Assembly (NCBI GenBank): GCA_964498765.1
Contig: CAZCIU010000087.1
Coordinates: forward strand, 1 to 9,986
DNA length: 9,986 bases
Direction: 5' to 3'
Origin: UPXZ01 sp964498765
GTDB lineage: Bacteria; Bacteroidota; Bacteroidia; Bacteroidales; Paludibacteraceae
Part shown: positions 1-6,177 of the stretch, one piece after another
Numbering within the stretch: position 1 is the stretch's first letter
How the letters are laid out: every line of letters starts with the position of its first letter
Program-made: the position numbers and the translations under genes
Notes under the pieces: model-generated
What the model was told of the DNA's origin: nothing
The model's input: the letters and a program-made list of their open reading frames with translations, nothing else
The model's database searches: none

Positions 1-1
1 T

Positions 2-38
2 AAAAAAACTCTGATAATCGTGAGATTGTCAGAGTTTT
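2..38 (-). terminator. Intrinsic terminator, minus strand, at left flank
   Basis: A 15-bp stem (5-19 pairing with 24-38, one G-T wobble) closes on the 4-base loop GTGA. Read on the minus strand the stem is followed by a run of seven T (complement of 2-8), which is the form of a Rho-independent terminator. It lies immediately downstream, on the minus strand, of the tRNA-Leu-like 3' end at 42-62, so it is probably the original terminator of that tRNA gene and belongs to the host flank. On the plus strand only four T follow, so termination in that direction would be weaker. Confidence 0.75.
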
Positions 39-41
39 AGA

Positions 42-62
42 GTACCCAGAGCCGAAATTGAA
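42..62 (-). other. Putative attachment-site remnant (tRNA-Leu 3' end)
   Basis: The plus strand carries GTACCCAGAGCCG (42-54) followed by AAATTGAA (55-62). Read as its complement this matches the acceptor and T-arm end of a bacterial tRNA-Leu, with similarity fading rightwards into the element. No tRNA body follows to the right, so only a 3' fragment is present. That is what integration into a tRNA 3' end leaves at the integrase-proximal junction. NBU1 of Bacteroides is known to target a tRNA-Leu gene. The exact core length cannot be read without the other junction, and no second copy exists in this window. Confidence 0.55.
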
Positions 63-192
63 ATATATGAAAATGAAAAATTTGTAATTATCGAAAAATC
101 ATTAATTTGTAGTATATCTGTATGTATATCAATATATTACATGGTATATGGTATTTAATGTTATTTAATCGAATTGAATTGTTTTTAGTATG

Positions 193-225
193 TGTGGGGA
201 AAATGTGGGGAAAATGTGGGGAAAA
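193..225 (+). repeat. Three tandem 11-bp repeats upstream of the integrase
   Basis: The unit TGTGGGGAAAA occurs three times head to tail without mismatch, at 193-203, 204-214 and 215-225. The period is close to one helical turn, so a protein bound to each unit would lie on one face of the DNA. The array ends 5 bp before the TATCTTTG promoter box and about 40 bp before the integrase start, and lies about 130 bp inside the putative attachment site. Arm-type binding sites for the integrase, or operators for its control, are the natural readings. Neither is shown by sequence alone. Confidence 0.7.
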
Positions 226-230
226 TATAT

Positions 231-238
231 TATCTTTG
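231..238 (+). promoter_or_regulatory. Bacteroidota-type -7 promoter box for the integrase
   Basis: TATCTTTG fits the TAnnTTTG -7 consensus of Bacteroidota primary-sigma promoters exactly and is 25 bp before the integrase ATG. No clear TTG -33 box is present at the expected distance, because that region is filled by the 11-bp repeats. The promoter may therefore be weak or regulated. Confidence 0.5.
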
Positions 239-263
239 TTGAGTTATTTTTCAAGTTCATATT

Positions 264-1607
264 ATGAAAGTTACTTTAATTTTAAGAAAAACTGTAAAAC
301 GTTATGATGTTGATACAAAAGCTACTATTTACGTCCGCCTTAGAGATGGTAGATCAATTGATATGGTAGCTCCTACAAAGTTATCAATAAACCCAAACTT
401 ATGGGATGACAAATCAGAACAGATAAAAAGCAAAGTTGTTTTTGATGATGAAATGAGGGTTTCATTTAATGAAGAAGTTCGAAAAGTTAAATCGTTCATC
501 GAAAAATCATATCATGAAAATGAGGATGATGTTAATAAGAATTGGCTAAAGAACTTGCTTGATAAATATTATCATCCCGAAAAATATATCCCGGTTGAAG
601 AAATAAAAGAAATCACTAAGCCATATTTTGTAAATCTATTCGATGAATTTCTGCTTAAGCATAAACTTTCTGAAGTTAGAAAGAAAAATTTTCGTGTTGT
701 AGGTCGTGCTGTTAGACGATATGAATTATACGTTCAAACAACAAAGCGTGGAAAAAAAGATTTTTTCTTGGATATTGACGAAGTTACTCCCGATACTTTA
801 CGAGATATTTGGAACTTTCTCGAAAATGAATACAAATACGTTGAATTATACCCACAAATTTACAAATCAATTCCTGAGAAACGGACACCGCAAAGACGTT
901 CAAAAAATACATTGCTCGACTGTTTTGCACGGCTACGGACATTTTTCATTTGGTGCTACGATAACGATAAAACTCAAAATAAACCGTTTGAGAGGTTTCC
1001 ATTGGAAGAAAGTACTTATGGAACACCATTTTACATTACATTAGAAGAGAGAGACAAAATATTTAACACCGATTTTTCAGCAACTCCGCAGTTGGAAATA
1101 CAACGAGATATTTTTATTTTTCAAAGTCTGATTGGATGTCGTGTTGGTGATTTGTATAAGATGACCAAAGATAACGTAATTGACGGAGCAATTGAATATG
1201 TTCCTAGAAAAACCAAAGAAGGAAATCCAATAACCGTTAGAGTGCCATTAAACGAAAAAGCACAGTTCATTCTTGAAAAATATAAAGATGAAAAGAACCG
1301 TTTATTCCCGTTTATTTCAGAACAAAAATACAATGTATCTATCAAGAAAATATTCAGAATAGCCGAAATAAACCGGATTGTAACTATTCTTGACCCGTTA
1401 ACCAACGAGGGTGTCCGCAAACCGCTTCATGAAGTAGCAAGCAGTCACTTAGCACGACGTACATTTATCGGCAATATCTACAAGAATGTGAAAGATCCAA
1501 ATTTAGTCGGTGCGCTAAGTGGACACAAAGAAGGTAGCAAGGCTTTCAACCGTTATAGACAGATTGATGAAGATATGAAGAAAGAATTGGTGAATTTACT
1601 TAATTAA
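264..1607 (+). CDS. Tyrosine recombinase (integrase) of the element
   Basis: This 447-aa protein has the three-part layout of Bacteroidota tyrosine integrases. An N-terminal arm-binding-like domain covers about residues 1-100, a SAM-like core-binding domain about 120-240, and the catalytic domain about 260-440. Visible catalytic residues are R293 in GCRVGDL, a lysine in the PRKTKEG beta-hairpin (K316 or K318), H395 and R398 in SSHLARRTF, H421 in LSGHKEG and the nucleophile Y431 in FNRYRQ. The full set is present, so the enzyme should be active. It would join the element circle to its chromosomal target and, with accessory proteins, reverse this. Start 264 gives the usual N-terminus of the family; a 61-codon frame overlapping it upstream is not credible. 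It lies next to the putative attachment site and is transcribed away from it. An assignment to the IntN1-like group is inferred from context. Confidence 0.95.
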   Translation: MKVTLILRKTVKRYDVDTKATIYVRLRDGRSIDMVAPTKLSINPNLWDDKSEQIKSKVVFDDEMRVSFNEEVRKVKSFIEKSYHENEDDVNKNWLKNLLDKYYHPEKYIPVEEIKEITKPYFVNLFDEFLLKHKLSEVRKKNFRVVGRAVRRYELYVQTTKRGKKDFFLDIDEVTPDTLRDIWNFLENEYKYVELYPQIYKSIPEKRTPQRRSKNTLLDCFARLRTFFIWCYDNDKTQNKPFERFPLEESTYGTPFYITLEERDKIFNTDFSATPQLEIQRDIFIFQSLIGCRVGDLYKMTKDNVIDGAIEYVPRKTKEGNPITVRVPLNEKAQFILEKYKDEKNRLFPFISEQKYNVSIKKIFRIAEINRIVTILDPLTNEGVRKPLHEVASSHLARRTFIGNIYKNVKDPNLVGALSGHKEGSKAFNRYRQIDEDMKKELVNLLN

Positions 1608-1674
1608 TTTTAGTAACTTCGCCGTTAAGATTATTGACATAGATTTTGGATTTCATATCAAAAAAATAAGGAAT

Positions 1675-3120
1675 ATGACGGATACTCAATTAACTGAACT
1701 TTTGAATGAACTGATCAAACAACCACACGAAAGCGAATGGGTTGAATTTAAACTCAACTTTCATTCTCCAGAAGAAATTGGAGAAAGAATATCTGCACTA
1801 TCCAATGGTGCGTGCATTCATAATCAGCCATATGGCTTTCTTGTTTTTGGCGTTGAAGATGGTTCACATATTATTAAAGGAACATCTTTTAGAGGCAAAC
1901 AGCACAAAAAAGGAAGTGAATTGTTTGAGCATTGGCTAGCAACACGATTAAACCCCAGAATTGATTTTTCTATTTATGAGTTTGACTACGACCCGCAAAA
2001 ACACATCACACTTTTCGTTATTCCGGCTGCACAGGTTCAGCCTGTTGAGTTTCTGCACACATCATACATTCGTGTTGGAAGTATAACACGGAAATTAAGC
2101 GAATTTCCGCAAAAACAAGCAAAAATTTGGAAGAAAGATGCTATTCCTTTTGAAAAAGAAATTACCCATGAAAACCTTTCTATTTCAGACATCTTCAAAT
2201 TTTTGAGTACAGAAACCTATTTCGATTTAATGAAGCTTCCATACCCATCTACACAACAAGCGATTGTCGACAAATTTGTAGAAGAAGGATTAGTGGCCAA
2301 GGGTAAAACATACTCAATTACAAAGTTAGGAGCATTACTTTTTGCAAAAAACTTAATAGATTTTGAAAATGTCGGCCGAAAATCAGTCAGGGTAATTGTT
2401 TACAAAGGGAAAAACAAAGTGGAAACGGAGCGAGAACAAATTAACCACAAAGGATACGCTGTAGGTTTTGAAGAATTGGTTAATTGGATTAATGGACAGT
2501 TACCAGCTAATGAAGAAATTGGCAGAGCCCTAAGAACAGAAACAAGAATGTATCCAGAAATTGCTGTCAGAGAATTAGTTGCCAACGCACTCATTCATCA
2601 AGATCTGAAACAAAAGGGATTTCCAATGATTGAGATTTTTTCAGATAGGATAGAAATTTCCAATCCAGGTTTACCGCTAGTTACTCCCGAACGTTTCATT
2701 GATGCGTATATTTCTCGTAATGAAAAATTGGCTGATTTAATGAGGCGAATGGGGTTTTGTGAAGAAAAAGGAAGTGGCATGGATAAAGTAATATCTTACA
2801 ACGAATTATTTCAACTACCACCCATCAATATCATTGTTGCCGAACAGAGAACCCGAGTTACACTCTACAGTTACAAAACCCTCAACAATCTTGATAAAAA
2901 AGAAAAAATAAGGGCTTGCTACCAACATGCTTGCTTAAAGTATGTATCAAACGAAAAAATGACAAATCAGTCATTAAGAGAGCGTTTCAAAATTGAAAAT
3001 CAAAATGCTGCAATCGCATCCCGTATAATCCGTGATGCTATTCTTGATAACGCCATAAAAGAGGACGACCCCGAAAGCAAATCGAGAAAATTTGCAAGCT
3101 ACATCCCCTATTGGGCTTAA
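1675..3120 (+). CDS. Schlafen AlbA_2 domain protein with GHKL-type ATPase-like domain
   Basis: This 481-aa protein belongs to the COG2865-type group often annotated as 'ATP-binding protein', 'RecG-related helicase' or 'transcriptional regulator'. Residues about 15-145 form the AlbA_2/Schlafen domain (ESEWVEFK at 19-26, GFLVFGVED at 54-62). About 185-230 looks like a winged helix. About 290-375 is a GHKL-like ATPase segment, with VRELVANALIHQD at 298-310 as the N-box, SNPG at 329-332 and EKGSGMDK at 364-371. About 425-465 resembles a second winged helix. E19, E24 and D62 have the same spacing (5 and 38) as the E205/E210/D248 triad of Schlafen13 RNase. No helicase motifs are seen, so the RecG label would mislead. 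It starts 67 bp after the integrase with an AAGGA ribosome-site-like sequence, and may share its transcript. Regulator, nuclease or defence roles all remain open. Confidence 0.88.
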   Translation: MTDTQLTELLNELIKQPHESEWVEFKLNFHSPEEIGERISALSNGACIHNQPYGFLVFGVEDGSHIIKGTSFRGKQHKKGSELFEHWLATRLNPRIDFSIYEFDYDPQKHITLFVIPAAQVQPVEFLHTSYIRVGSITRKLSEFPQKQAKIWKKDAIPFEKEITHENLSISDIFKFLSTETYFDLMKLPYPSTQQAIVDKFVEEGLVAKGKTYSITKLGALLFAKNLIDFENVGRKSVRVIVYKGKNKVETEREQINHKGYAVGFEELVNWINGQLPANEEIGRALRTETRMYPEIAVRELVANALIHQDLKQKGFPMIEIFSDRIEISNPGLPLVTPERFIDAYISRNEKLADLMRRMGFCEEKGSGMDKVISYNELFQLPPINIIVAEQRTRVTLYSYKTLNNLDKKEKIRACYQHACLKYVSNEKMTNQSLRERFKIENQNAAIASRIIRDAILDNAIKEDDPESKSRKFASYIPYWA

Positions 3121-3123
3121 ATC

Positions 3124-3320
3124 TTATTTGACAATTATCAAACGATATGACGCCTTTCAATCGTAACTAGCTTATATACAGAAGATGTCTTATTTGATGG
3201 TTATTTGATTAATTATTCGTTTTCAGCCCGATTTTTTTATTTGATAGTTATTTGACAACTAACCCAATTGTGAATGTTAAGTGCTGATAATCAGGTTGTT
3301 TTTATTTGATGCTTATTTGA
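3124..3320 (+). repeat. Four paired TTATTTGA octamer sites before the 298-aa gene
   Basis: TTATTTGA occurs at 3124, 3190, 3201, 3237, 3248, 3302 and 3313, all in the same orientation. In three pairs (3190/3201, 3237/3248, 3302/3313) the two octamers start exactly 11 bp apart, so they lie one helical turn apart. The first octamer (3124) has only a degenerate partner at 3135 (TTATCAAA), which makes a TTTGA-TCAAA inverted pair instead. The pairs are 66, 47 and 65 bp apart. The last pair ends 9 bp before the next ATG. This looks like a cooperative operator or iteron set; the spacer holds no reading frame of note. Confidence 0.8.
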
Positions 3321-3329
3321 TAATTACCT

Positions 3330-4226
3330 ATGACAGAACCAAAACACGACATACTCAAAGACCACCTACAAAGATGGAAACTTGAAAACGCCAATACTTA
3401 TGATGCGTTTGAGAAAATGATGAATGAGCAAAGCGATACGGGATATCAGCAGATAATGTTTACGGCTACATCAATTTTTCCAAAGTATCAAAAACTCATC
3501 GAAGAGAAAATACAAAGCAAAGATAGCGACGACATTTCAAATATTGAAGATTTTTTAGCCAAGGAACAACTTGGTAAAAAATTCCTGGAACAAATAAATT
3601 TGAATAATGATTTAGTTAGTCTGCCGGCAATGCTTGCCTGGCTCTATTTTGGCAGAAGTTTCGAAAACATGGTAGAGCGTGGTGAAGAATTATTGGAAAA
3701 CAGCCAAACAAAGCGATTTCAAAAATTTGCCATTTCTAAAGTGATTAAACTAATAACCAAACAGTCACTGAAATTAGGTCTGCGTACAGAGCAGGATTGG
3801 GTTGAATATCGAAATATTAAAACTGCAATTAAAGATAATTCTGTTGTTGATTGGGCTTTGTCTGAAGAAGGGCCAATGTCTAAAGATGAAGAAAAGAAAA
3901 CTCCGATAAAAAAGAAAGATAAAATAACTTTCGATGAAATGATTTCATTATCCGATGACGATAAATCAAAACTGATTTTCAAAATTAACGAATATCTGCA
4001 ATCCGATGTGAAAGGAAAGCGTGTCGCTTTTATGATTATTGCATTATGGCAATTGGGCTACCTTCTGCAAGTTACTACTGACCGTGAATTATTCAATTGC
4101 ATAAGAGAGAAGTTTAAAGCAGGTATTGGTACTGATGAGAGTATTTATCGTTATCTTAAAGATGCAACAGCCAAACAATATCAATCCGAAATTGACAACC
4201 TTAAAACCTATTTCCAACTAAAATAA
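3330..4226 (+). CDS. Unrecognised 298-aa protein of the accessory slot
   Basis: I do not recognise this protein with confidence. It is soluble, has no signal peptide or membrane helix, and appears mostly helical. Two parts can be seen. One is an N-terminal region of about residues 1-165 with the conserved-looking LPAMLAWLYFGRSF (98-111). The other is a C-terminal region of about 200-285 containing RVAFMIIALWQLGYL (231-245) and the FKAGIGTDESIYRYL stretch (262-276). A charged lysine-rich linker (about 180-200) joins them. The general look, especially AWLYFGRS, recalls Bacteroidota mobile-element proteins of unknown function (perhaps DUF6043-like, from memory only). It has its own upstream region with four octamer pairs, so it is probably transcribed separately from the Schlafen gene and either controlled by or controlling that array. 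Roles as a regulator, replication-associated factor or partner of the Schlafen protein are guesses. Confidence 0.75.
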   Translation: MTEPKHDILKDHLQRWKLENANTYDAFEKMMNEQSDTGYQQIMFTATSIFPKYQKLIEEKIQSKDSDDISNIEDFLAKEQLGKKFLEQINLNNDLVSLPAMLAWLYFGRSFENMVERGEELLENSQTKRFQKFAISKVIKLITKQSLKLGLRTEQDWVEYRNIKTAIKDNSVVDWALSEEGPMSKDEEKKTPIKKKDKITFDEMISLSDDDKSKLIFKINEYLQSDVKGKRVAFMIIALWQLGYLLQVTTDRELFNCIREKFKAGIGTDESIYRYLKDATAKQYQSEIDNLKTYFQLK

Positions 4227-4278
4227 GTTCACTCCACTTCAATCTCGTTCAATCTGTTTTATATGAACGAGCGTGAAC
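4227..4278 (+). other. Nested inverted repeat directly after a stop codon
   Basis: Starting at the first base after the stop codon of the 298-aa gene, CTCGTTCA (4244-4251) pairs with TGAACGAG (4264-4271). GTTCAC (4227-4232) pairs with GTGAAC (4273-4278), giving a stem with an internal loop. The left arm also contains an 8-bp direct repeat, TTCAATCT (4238-4245 and 4248-4255). There is no long T-run after it, so it is more likely an RNA 3'-end stabilising hairpin or a protein-binding site than a terminator. Confidence 0.45.
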
Positions 4279-4320
4279 TTCTAATTTTCGTAATTCGCTA
4301 AATTCCAGTATACTTTTGTG

Positions 4321-4357
4321 CCATTGCTCCATTGTGGGGCAATGGTTTTGTTTTTTA
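4321..4357 (+). terminator. Intrinsic terminator before the excision module
   Basis: CCATTGCTCC (4321-4330) pairs with GGGGCAATGG (4336-4345), with one T-G wobble, around a 5-base loop. A T-rich tail TTTTGTTTTTT (4346-4356) follows. It lies 95 bp after the 298-aa gene and 49 bp before the next ATG, so it separates the accessory genes from the HTH-helicase operon. If the operon promoter lies upstream of it, it could act as an attenuator in the leader. Confidence 0.75.
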
Positions 4358-4405
4358 TATCCACCGAAACTCAAAACCTCAAAAGTGTGGAATTTTAATA
4401 AAAAA

Positions 4406-4717
4406 ATGAACGATTTACTTTCTATTATTAAAAACAAAGATGCAACGATCAAATTAGAAGTTAGTGCTGAAGATTTGTTGGATTTTTCCAACGATTTAAT
4501 TAACCGAGCCAAACACGAGTTATCAACTGAGATTGCCGAAGCTCGTAAAGAGCGGTATTTGACCAAAGAAGAAGTTCGTCAGATTTGCGATGTCTGTGAT
4601 ACTACGCTTTGGCATTGGAACAAAAAAGGGTATTTAAAAACTGTGAAAATGGGTAATAAAGTGCGTTACAGGATGTCTGATATCCGTAAAATTTTAGGAG
4701 AAAGAGATGCAAAGTGA
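4406..4717 (+). CDS. Small HTH DNA-binding protein, excisionase-like
   Basis: This 103-aa protein carries a MerR/excisionase-type winged helix (HTH_17 family) at about residues 51-97. It reads YLTKEEVRQICDVCDTTLWH followed by WNKKGYL, KMGNKVRYR and SDIRKIL, the usual form of helix-turn-helix plus wing. A helical N-terminal segment (about 20-50) precedes it. A start at 4316 is possible in the same frame, but that extension runs through the terminator hairpin and has an unlikely Cys/Trp-rich composition, so 4406 was chosen. The last 11 bases overlap the start of the VirE-like gene, implying translational coupling. In NBU1 a small DNA-binding protein at the equivalent place (Orf2x) is required for excision; the same role is inferred here. 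It could also regulate its own operon. Confidence 0.85.
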   Translation: MNDLLSIIKNKDATIKLEVSAEDLLDFSNDLINRAKHELSTEIAEARKERYLTKEEVRQICDVCDTTLWHWNKKGYLKTVKMGNKVRYRMSDIRKILGERDAK

Positions 4718-5933
4718 TAAACTAAATTCGAATAATATCGATGCGTCTTCCAACAAACAATCCAAAAACGAACGCATCGAAGCTTTTCTTCACGAGCGGT
4801 ACGACTTCCGGTTCAACACGATAAAAAGTCGTACTGAATTTCGTGAGCGGATAAGCAAATCGCCTTTTTCGCCCCTCAGCAAATTCGATATCAACTCAAT
4901 GCGACGCTTGCTGGACGCATCTATCGGCATCAACACTTCGGGCGATAATATCCGCGCTATTTTGGAAAGCGATTTCTGCCCGAAGGTCAACCCTGTGCAG
5001 GAATATTTCCGTTCGCTACCTGGAGTTGACGAGAGCGAGCCTTCAGAAATTGCCCGTTTGGCAGAGTGTGTTGCTGTTGTTAATGCCGAAAAATGGCATA
5101 CATATCTGTTGAAATGGCTCGTTTCGGCGGTGGCAAACGCTATGGACGATTTGCAATGCCGTAACCATACCTGCCTGGTACTGACGGGCGAACAGGGGAA
5201 ATTCAAAACCTCGTTTCTCGATTTACTGTGTCCGCCGAGCTTGAAAAGCTATCTTTTTACCGGAAAAATTGATCCTCAAAGTAAAGATATCCAAACGCTT
5301 ATCGCAGAATGTCTTTTTATTAACATCGATGACCAACTGAAAGAGTTGAACAAGCGAGATGAGAACGAACTGAAAAACCTCATCACTACACCACGCGTAA
5401 AATACCGCCGTCCGTACGATATATTCATTGAAGAATACCCGCATTTGGCGAGTTTTATGGCATCGGTCAACGGAACCGATTTTCTGACCGACCCTACGGG
5501 AAGTCGCCGATTTCTCCCTTTTGAGGTGAAAAGCATCGACATTGAAGCTGCCAAAAAGATTGATATGGATAAGGTGTATGTGGAAGCCGTTGGTTATTGG
5601 AAAAGCGGTTTTCGCTATTGGTTCAACGACAATGAGATTGCTGAATTACACCGCGAGAGCGAAGCTTTTCACGTGCAGACAGCCGAGTACGAAATGCTTT
5701 TGAAAGCATTTGAACAACCGGAAGCAACATCGGAAAGCTATATGACCACATCCGAGATTTTGACGTACCTGCGAAATCACACACCCATCAATTTTTCGGA
5801 AAAGCGGATGGGTGAAGCTTTGCGGAAAGCAGGGTTTGAACGGAAATCGCGACGAGTGGGTGGTAACCCGATGTACGTCTATCACATCCGAAAGATTTCA
5901 CCCAATCCCTTTATTTCTACTTTATATGAATAA
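4707..5933 (+). CDS. VirE/D5-like P-loop ATPase (replicative helicase-type, NBU1 Orf3-like)
   Basis: This 408-aa protein has a superfamily-3-like P-loop ATPase core of the virulence-associated protein E group. Walker A is TGEQGKFKTS (160-169), Walker B is LFINIDD (203-209). A sensor-like SVNGTDFLTDPTGSRRFLPF (253-272) holds candidate arginine-finger residues R267/R268. The N-terminal about 125 residues probably link to a partner or primase, and the C-terminal about 310-400 resembles a winged helix. Members of this group often carry a primase in the same chain. Here the primase is a separate gene 244 bp downstream, so the two may act as a pair at the intervening repeat region. The gene overlaps the HTH gene by 11 bp and has an AGGAG site ahead of its ATG. 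In NBU1 the equivalent orf3 is needed for excision. It is visibly GC-richer than the integrase and accessory genes. Confidence 0.88.
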   Translation: MQSDKLNSNNIDASSNKQSKNERIEAFLHERYDFRFNTIKSRTEFRERISKSPFSPLSKFDINSMRRLLDASIGINTSGDNIRAILESDFCPKVNPVQEYFRSLPGVDESEPSEIARLAECVAVVNAEKWHTYLLKWLVSAVANAMDDLQCRNHTCLVLTGEQGKFKTSFLDLLCPPSLKSYLFTGKIDPQSKDIQTLIAECLFINIDDQLKELNKRDENELKNLITTPRVKYRRPYDIFIEEYPHLASFMASVNGTDFLTDPTGSRRFLPFEVKSIDIEAAKKIDMDKVYVEAVGYWKSGFRYWFNDNEIAELHRESEAFHVQTAEYEMLLKAFEQPEATSESYMTTSEILTYLRNHTPINFSEKRMGEALRKAGFERKSRRVGGNPMYVYHIRKISPNPFISTLYE

Positions 5934-6177
5934 TCTACTTACTACATTACTACAAATAAGGATAACGCAGTGAAAGAAAAAGAATTACGCCGTAGTAAGC
6001 TGTGAAAAATCATCTTACGACCAGCTTACTACTGACTACATATTCTCATGTTGTAGTAGTTACTACAAAAAAGTCGGTTACTACACCTTTTTCTTTCACT
6101 ATCAATTACTTACAAGAATTAAAGAATGTAGTAAGATAAATACTAAAAACTTAGAAAACTTTTATAAAAACAAAAAA
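5934..6177. other. Repeat-dense intergenic region, candidate replication origin or control region
   Basis: This gene-free 244 bp is packed with TTACTACA octamers. Exact direct copies begin at 5939, 5947 (a head-to-tail pair), 6060 and 6078. An exact inverted copy TGTAGTAA is at 6127, and near copies sit around 5992, 6026 and 6052. A perfect 14-bp inverted repeat (5969-5982 with 6087-6100) encloses a perfect 10-bp inverted repeat (5992-6001 with 6023-6032) and a 6-bp one (6035-6040 with 6052-6057). Lying between a helicase-type gene and a primase gene, it has the look of an iteron-type origin for the excised circle. The alternative is a folded leader that controls the primase. No function is shown by sequence alone. 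Confidence 0.6.
5969..6100. repeat. 14-bp inverted repeat enclosing a 10-bp inverted repeat
   Basis: AGTGAAAGAAAAAG (5969-5982) is perfectly complementary to CTTTTTCTTTCACT (6087-6100). Inside it GTAGTAAGCT (5992-6001) is perfectly complementary to AGCTTACTAC (6023-6032), with a 21-base loop. ACTACA (6035-6040) also pairs with TGTAGT (6052-6057). Together they could form a branched cruciform in DNA or a multi-stem RNA. The GTAGTAA arm could instead pair with the TTACTAC copies at 6060 or 6078, so alternative folds are available. Confidence 0.75.

Noticed and set aside
122..307. 61-codon plus-strand frame before and overlapping the integrase start
   Set aside because: It runs through the repeats and promoter box, overlaps the integrase in another frame and has no protein-like pattern.
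3124..3320. CRISPR array
   Set aside because: The repeat unit is only 8 bp, pairs are 11 bp apart and spacers are irregular; no cas genes are present.
4316..4405. Upstream extension of the HTH protein to 4316
   Set aside because: It would be translated through a strong terminator hairpin and has a Cys/Trp-rich composition; the ATG at 4406 gives a normal N-terminus.
5939..6134. CRISPR array or IS terminal repeats in the TTACTACA region
   Set aside because: Repeats are short and in both orientations, there is no transposase, and the inverted repeats are nested rather than terminal.
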